A stretch of 39,690 nt of DNA from a virus: IMG/VR virus record IMGVR_UViG_3300047320_000186, positions 1 through 39,690 of that record; one strand, 5' to 3'. The translations under genes and the position numbers were made by a program. Position 1 is the first letter of the stretch. Every line of letters starts with the position of its first letter. The notes beneath the pieces were generated by a model. The model did no database searches. It was not told where the DNA came from and saw only the letters and a program-made list of their open reading frames with translations. Below, in pieces: positions 37,740-39,690 of the stretch.

Positions 37740-39072
37740 CTTAAAAAGTGTGGTCGCTCCTTCCTTTTATGAAGTGCATAAGGATATCAAACAAAACCGT
37801 TATACTCATTATTGGTTAGGCGGTGGCCGGGGAAGTACGAAATCCTCTTTCACAGCCATTGAGATTATCCTGGGGATCATGAAAGATAAAAATTCCAATG
37901 CGGTGGTATTGCGGAAGGTTAAAGACACGTTGAAGGATTCAGTCTTTGAACAACTCTGCTGGGCGATTGAAGTGTTAGGGGTGCAACAATACTGGCATGT
38001 GCCGGAAGCAATGCTTGTTTTAACCTACTTGCCTACTGGACAAAAGATTATCTTCAGGGGTGCGGATAAGCCGAAGAAGATTAAGTCAATTAAGTTCAGT
38101 AAAGGTTACTGTAAATATATCTGGTATGAAGAAGTAGATGAGTTTGCGGGCATGGAAGAAATCCGGATGATTAATCAGTCGCTCATGCGGGGCGGTTCGT
38201 CGTTTACTGTATTTTACAGTTATAACCCACCAAAGAGCGCGAATAATTGGGTCAATGCCGAAGTGCAACTCACCAGGACCGACCGACTCTTTCATCATTC
38301 TAATTATTTAACGGTGCCAAAAGAATGGTTAGGCCAACAATTCATAGTGGAAGCCGAACACCTGAAAGAAGTGAAACCCACTTCCTATCAGCATGAATAC
38401 TTAGGGGAAGTCACTGGAACAGGTGGAGAAGTATTTGACAATGTGAAGATACGCCAAATCAGTGACGAGGAAATCAGCACCTTTACCAACATCAAACGAG
38501 GCTTAGACTTTGGGTATGCAATAGATCCACTCTCTTACAATGTGGTTCATTACGACCGAAAGAAGAAGCGTTTATATATTTATCATGAGTTATATAAAGT
38601 GGGATTATCCAATCATGCAGCCTATCAGCATTTCAAAGAGGAAAACAAGAACAATGAGATGGTGCTCGCTGATTCAGCCGAACCCAAGAGTATCAATGAA
38701 TTGCGGCAGTATGGATTAAAGACTCGCGGCGTGAAGAAGGGGCCTGACAGTGTGGAATATGGAGTCAAGTTCCTGCAAAGCCTAGAGGAAATCATCATTG
38801 ATGATGTGCGATGTCCTGAAACCGCACGAGAGTTTTTAACGTATGAGCTGGATAAAGATGCGAACGGGAATTGGAAAGCAGGATATCCCGACAAGAACAA
38901 TCACACCATCGATGCGGTACGCTATGCGCTGAACGATGAAGCGATGAAGTTTAAAGAAGAGAAGAAACATAAACATGATCCGTACAATTTAACGCCTGAA
39001 GAAAAACTGACAAAGTCCGTCAAACAAATGACAGGCGGCAAACCTAAGGTGAGTGCCTTTACGAAATGGTAG
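37723..39072 (+). CDS. terL: Terminase large subunit
   Basis: 449 aa. ATPase: Walker A-like GGGRGSTKS at 33-41, Walker B YIWYEEVDEF, coupling segment FTVFYSYNPP. RNase-H-like nuclease in the C-terminal half: GLDFGYAIDP, VLADSAEPKS and NHTIDAVRYALND supply the acidic residues. PBSX-type (Terminase_3) architecture. It cuts concatemers and drives DNA into the head. ATG at 37732 is an alternative start; neither start has a clear ribosome site, fitting translational coupling to terS. Confidence 0.95.
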   Translation: MISMTNLKSVVAPSFYEVHKDIKQNRYTHYWLGGGRGSTKSSFTAIEIILGIMKDKNSNAVVLRKVKDTLKDSVFEQLCWAIEVLGVQQYWHVPEAMLVLTYLPTGQKIIFRGADKPKKIKSIKFSKGYCKYIWYEEVDEFAGMEEIRMINQSLMRGGSSFTVFYSYNPPKSANNWVNAEVQLTRTDRLFHHSNYLTVPKEWLGQQFIVEAEHLKEVKPTSYQHEYLGEVTGTGGEVFDNVKIRQISDEEISTFTNIKRGLDFGYAIDPLSYNVVHYDRKKKRLYIYHELYKVGLSNHAAYQHFKEENKNNEMVLADSAEPKSINELRQYGLKTRGVKKGPDSVEYGVKFLQSLEEIIIDDVRCPETAREFLTYELDKDANGNWKAGYPDKNNHTIDAVRYALNDEAMKFKEEKKHKHDPYNLTPEEKLTKSVKQMTGGKPKVSAFTKW

Positions 39073-39081
39073 GTGAATCAA

Positions 39082-39297
39082 ATGGACTTTTTACTTGGAC
39101 TACTAACAGCAGTAGTCTTTTTTATTGCGGTCATAGCAGTTTATTTTGTGGGCTATAAACAAGGCAAGCGACATCAACCAGCCAATAAACCATTACCGGA
39201 TGAAGAAAAGCAAAAGATGGAACGGTTTAATAAGCATTTCAAAGAGTTATTTGCCTATGATGTGGATACAGCGATACAACGAAAGAAGGTGACATAA
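39082..39297 (+). CDS. Small single-span membrane protein between terL and portal
   Basis: 71 aa from the ATG 6 nt after AGGTG (GTG 39073 is less likely). N-terminal transmembrane helix (LLGLLTAVVFFIAVIAVYFV), then a basic and charged cytoplasmic tail. Small membrane proteins in this place occur in several Firmicutes phages without known role. Confidence 0.75.
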   Translation: MDFLLGLLTAVVFFIAVIAVYFVGYKQGKRHQPANKPLPDEEKQKMERFNKHFKELFAYDVDTAIQRKKVT

Positions 39298-39298
39298 G

Positions 39299-39690
39299 TT
39301 GAGTGAAAAGACAAAAGCCTGGAGATTATTCGAGGACGGGAAGAAATACAACAACAGCATTAAGCCGAATTACTATGACACAGTGGATGCGAACATTGCT
39401 TTCTTTCAGGGAGATCAGTGGAGAAACTTAGAAGGCGAGAACTTGCCGAAGCCAGTATTCAACATCATCAAGCGAGTGGTTACATTCTTTGTGGCTTCTC
39501 TTACCTCGTCGAAATCGAAGCTGCACTTTGAACCATTAACTCATTCCGAGATGGAAGAGGACCCGACCAATCCGTCTAAGATTGCCAATGCTCAAGTTAA
39601 TAATTTGTTCGAAAAGTTTAAAATGGATTTCAAAATCAAAGATGCATTGTTTGATGCGGCTATTACCGGTGATGCATGTGCTCACTTCTA
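39299..39690 (+). CDS. Portal protein, N-terminal part (continues at 1)
   Basis: TTG start with GAAGGTGA 7 nt upstream, one base after the previous gene. Begins MSEKTKAWRLFEDGKKYNNS; DANIAFFQGDQWRN and LPKPVFNIIKRVVTFFVASL are typical of portal N-terminal wings, where a tryptophan-containing FxGxQW segment is common. The frame continues through the duplicated 127 bases into 1-1544. Confidence 0.9.
   Translation, partial: MSEKTKAWRLFEDGKKYNNSIKPNYYDTVDANIAFFQGDQWRNLEGENLPKPVFNIIKRVVTFFVASLTSSKSKLHFEPLTHSEMEEDPTNPSKIANAQVNNLFEKFKMDFKIKDALFDAAITGDACAHF
39564..39690. repeat. Terminal overlap of a circular contig, right copy
   Basis: Identical to bases 1-127; see the left copy. Count these bases only once in any annotation. 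Confidence 0.9.

Noticed and set aside
1-39690. tRNA genes and CRISPR arrays
   Set aside because: No cloverleaf-like segment and no regularly spaced direct repeats with unique spacers were noticed on either strand; the only short regular repeats are the iterons and the virion-protein repeats.

Overview
The window is one complete temperate phage genome written as a circle. Bases 1-127 recur exactly at 39564-39690, so the closed molecule is 39,563 bp, and the portal gene is cut only by the arbitrary break point. The host is very probably a spore-forming Bacillaceae-type Firmicute. Strong AGGAGG-type ribosome binding sites, frequent TTG/GTG starts, moderate-to-low GC, a SpoIVCA-type large serine recombinase, an EpsG-type membrane protein and many small Bacillus-phage families (YopX, DUF3310, RinA-like, BH0509-like) all point that way.

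Late region, 37320 through the break to 17430, all on the + strand: small and large terminase, a small membrane protein, portal, scaffold, major capsid protein, head-tail adaptor, tail nozzle, tail spike, second receptor-binding protein, two internal virion proteins (one of 1622 aa), a small two-span membrane protein, holin and amidase endolysin, closed by a strong terminator. There is no tape measure, tail tube or sheath gene. This is the layout of a short-tailed (podovirus-like) particle, which is uncommon for a temperate phage of a Gram-positive host. The nozzle gene appears split. Its first ~57 codons sit at 4026 and the rest restarts at 7777. Between them lie a spike with a pectate-lyase-like repeat region and an AT-rich EpsG/Wzy-like polymerase gene with its own extended -10 promoter. 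I read this as a surface-polysaccharide conversion module.

Region 17431-22230: a ribbon-helix-helix protein, a VirB2-like small membrane protein translationally coupled to a VirD4/HerA-like ATPase, a micro-protein, the serine integrase, and a candidate attP overlapping and following the integrase stop codon.

Region 22234-24021: lysogeny control, with a winged-helix protein, three XRE regulators and a perfect 20-bp palindromic operator inside the rightward promoter.

Early region 24056-36790: a tightly packed operon of mostly small genes with many ATGA/TAATG overlaps. It encodes an ERF annealing protein, SSB, a winged-helix initiator whose gene contains three ~23-nt iterons followed by an AT-rich stretch (the likely origin), a DnaC-type helicase loader, HNH nuclease, RuvC-like resolvase, MazG-like pyrophosphohydrolase, a NrdR-ribbon/HTH hybrid, a sigma-70-like factor and a RinA-like late activator. 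A second divergent pair of HTH genes (28231-28855) interrupts it.

Region 36791-37319, just before the terminase genes, is the least explained part. It holds a promoter with an inverted repeat, a ~90-nt candidate structured RNA able to form a pseudoknot and ending in an intrinsic terminator, then a free-standing gene for a 47-aa protein with a duplicated EPKPG motif and its own terminator. All function calls come from reading sequence motifs; no database search was run.
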